A DNA stretch of 25,531 nt from CAZTZY01 sp964617765. Its GTDB lineage: Bacteria > Pseudomonadota > Gammaproteobacteria > Pseudomonadales > DT-91. The DNA is taken from positions 1-25,531 of the forward strand of contig CAZTZY010000040.1 in NCBI GenBank assembly GCA_964617765.1, in the 5' to 3' direction. Shown one piece after another: positions 24,261 through 25,531 of this stretch. The translations under genes were made by a program, and so were the position numbers. The stretch's first letter is position 1; the number at the start of each line of letters is the position of its first letter. The notes below the pieces were generated by a model that did no database searches, was not told the origin of the DNA, and saw only the letters and a list, made by a program, of their open reading frames with translations.

Positions 24261-25481
24261 ATGAATAACCCAAAAACACTCTGGGCATTACTGATTTGCC
24301 TGTACTTTTCGCAAGGCTTGCCATCGGGATTATTAGCCCATGCACTGCCTGCAATCATGCGCAGCTATGGCGTCAGCCTGGAATGGATAGGCTTGATTAA
24401 ATTGTTAGCCTTGCCCTGGTTTTTAAAGTTTTTATGGGCACCCTTTATTGATCAATACTGGCAACGCAAATACTGGATTCTGGTTTTTCAAACTATTGTC
24501 ATCAGCCTGTTATGGATGTTAAGTTTTTTTAATCCACAATCCATTTTCAGCGACTATCTGATTCCTTTTTTATGCTTGTTATTGCTGCTAAATGCTTGCA
24601 GTGCATCGCAGGATATAGCCAGTGATGGCTTGGCAGTGCAGCAAATACCTGATCGCTTTCTGGGTCTTGCAAACAGCATTCAGGTTGGCGCTTATAAAAT
24701 TGGCCTGATATTAGGCGGCACAGCTTTGTTAATTATGTTAGATAACTGGGGATGGCAATTCACATTTCAGTTTTTTGCTCTTTTGTTAACCATAACATTA
24801 ATTCCGATAACCCTGTTTCAAATCCCTTCTTTATCTGCAGCAACCATCTCCATTTCACCCCCACAACACTATTCATTCAAGGAAGTTATGCGCGGTTTTT
24901 TGCGTCAAAAAAATATATTGCCGTGGTTATGCGTTATCACCAGTTACAAAATGGCAGATGGACTAGGCTCTGGCATGATAAAACCTATGCTGATTGATTA
25001 TGGTTATAGCCTGGCCGATATCGGTTATCTCACCACCACAAGTTCGGTGATTGGCATACTGGGTGCTGCTCTCAGTGGTTTTTTATTTGTGAAAATGCGT
25101 TGCCGCCAATCACTGTTATATTTCGGTGCCTTTCAAGCCTTAGCCATCGGATTGTTGGCGTTTATTCCACAAGTGATTGATTCCATGTTTTGGGTGTATG
25201 CGCTGGCTTTAACTGAGCAATTTGCCGATGGACTTTCAACGGTAGCGCTTTTTGCAGCGATGATGTCGCAATGCCGTTCTGGTCTGGAAGGCACGGATTA
25301 CACAGTTCAAACCAGCTTTCAATTAATGGGCTCAGGTATAGCCGCCTTAAGTAGTGGTTTTATAGCTGCTCATTTTGGCTATCCTGTGCTATTTTTATCT
25401 GCAAGCATTCTTGGCTTTGGCACGCTGATTTTTATCTTGTATTTTTATAAAGATAATTCCCTCAGAGAAAATTTCCACTGA
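24261..25481 (+). CDS. MFS transporter, AmpG/RhtX-FptX-like
   Basis: 406 residues with about 12 hydrophobic segments. The N-terminus, YFSQGLPSGLLAHALPAIMRSYGVSLEWIGLIKLLALPWFLKFLWAPFID, has the features of the AmpG/acetyl-CoA transporter-like MFS group: QGLP in helix 1 and LPW-x-LKFLWAPxxD before loop 2-3. ACSASQDIASDGLAV in helix 4 also fits. Related proteins move muropeptides (AmpG), siderophores (RhtX, FptX) or unknown metabolites (MFSD3 type); the length favours the single-domain RhtX/MFSD3-like type over AmpG with extra helices. Substrate unknown; no siderophore or cell-wall recycling gene is adjacent. ATG 24261 has no clear ribosome binding site. The 50 bp behind it to the window end show no terminator. 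Confidence 0.82.
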   Translation: MNNPKTLWALLICLYFSQGLPSGLLAHALPAIMRSYGVSLEWIGLIKLLALPWFLKFLWAPFIDQYWQRKYWILVFQTIVISLLWMLSFFNPQSIFSDYLIPFLCLLLLLNACSASQDIASDGLAVQQIPDRFLGLANSIQVGAYKIGLILGGTALLIMLDNWGWQFTFQFFALLLTITLIPITLFQIPSLSAATISISPPQHYSFKEVMRGFLRQKNILPWLCVITSYKMADGLGSGMIKPMLIDYGYSLADIGYLTTTSSVIGILGAALSGFLFVKMRCRQSLLYFGAFQALAIGLLAFIPQVIDSMFWVYALALTEQFADGLSTVALFAAMMSQCRSGLEGTDYTVQTSFQLMGSGIAALSSGFIAAHFGYPVLFLSASILGFGTLIFILYFYKDNSLRENFH

Positions 25482-25531
25482 TTGACCCTGCCCATTGATC
25501 TACTCTGGCAAATGGTCCGTAAAAATTCTAA

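Overview
The window carries bacterial chromosome of a gammaproteobacterium with moderate to low GC. Two marks point there: the type IV pilus block pilD-pilC-pilB <-> pilA ... pilS-pilR-fimT, and the housekeeping string murJ-ribF-ileS-lspA-fkpB-ispH that adjoins the pilus genes, as in Pseudomonas-like and related gammaproteobacteria. I cannot name the genus from the sequence. I see no tRNA, rRNA, CRISPR array, insertion sequence or prophage.

Left part (1-4222, minus strand): pilB, pilC and pilD form the assembly operon, followed by the 5' part of a family-2 glycosyltransferase that runs off the window. Divergent to it, after a 340-bp control region with a sigma-54 promoter, lies pilA (4572-4979, plus). 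A strong intrinsic terminator follows pilA. It lies inside the first codons of a large GT-C/TPR membrane protein (4994-6889), which overlaps a tfpX/tfpZ-type pilin accessory gene (6873-7604). This looks like a pilin O-glycosylation module. The sensor kinase pilS, its sigma-54 activator pilR and the minor pilin gene fimT follow on the plus strand, so the regulator of pilA sits near its target.

Right part (11355-23720, minus strand): a long co-directional array, in transcription order sbcB, a methyltransferase and a family-4 glycosyltransferase (stop/start overlap), pyrB, a nudF-like Nudix hydrolase, murJ, ribF, ileS, lspA, fkpB, ispH. Most gaps are short or overlapping. Internal promoters are plausible before pyrB and ribF. 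ispH converges on fimT with 19 bp between stop codons.

Right end: a 540-bp spacer with a short unidentified open frame that may be a gene remnant, then an AmpG/RhtX-like MFS transporter on the plus strand.

The most interesting part is the pilA-GT-C-tfpX/Z module. The proposed logic is inference: a GT2 enzyme makes a polyprenyl-phosphate sugar, the GT-C enzyme moves it to pilin in the periplasm, the Tfp accessory protein assists pilin, and the terminator sets a high pilin to transferase ratio.
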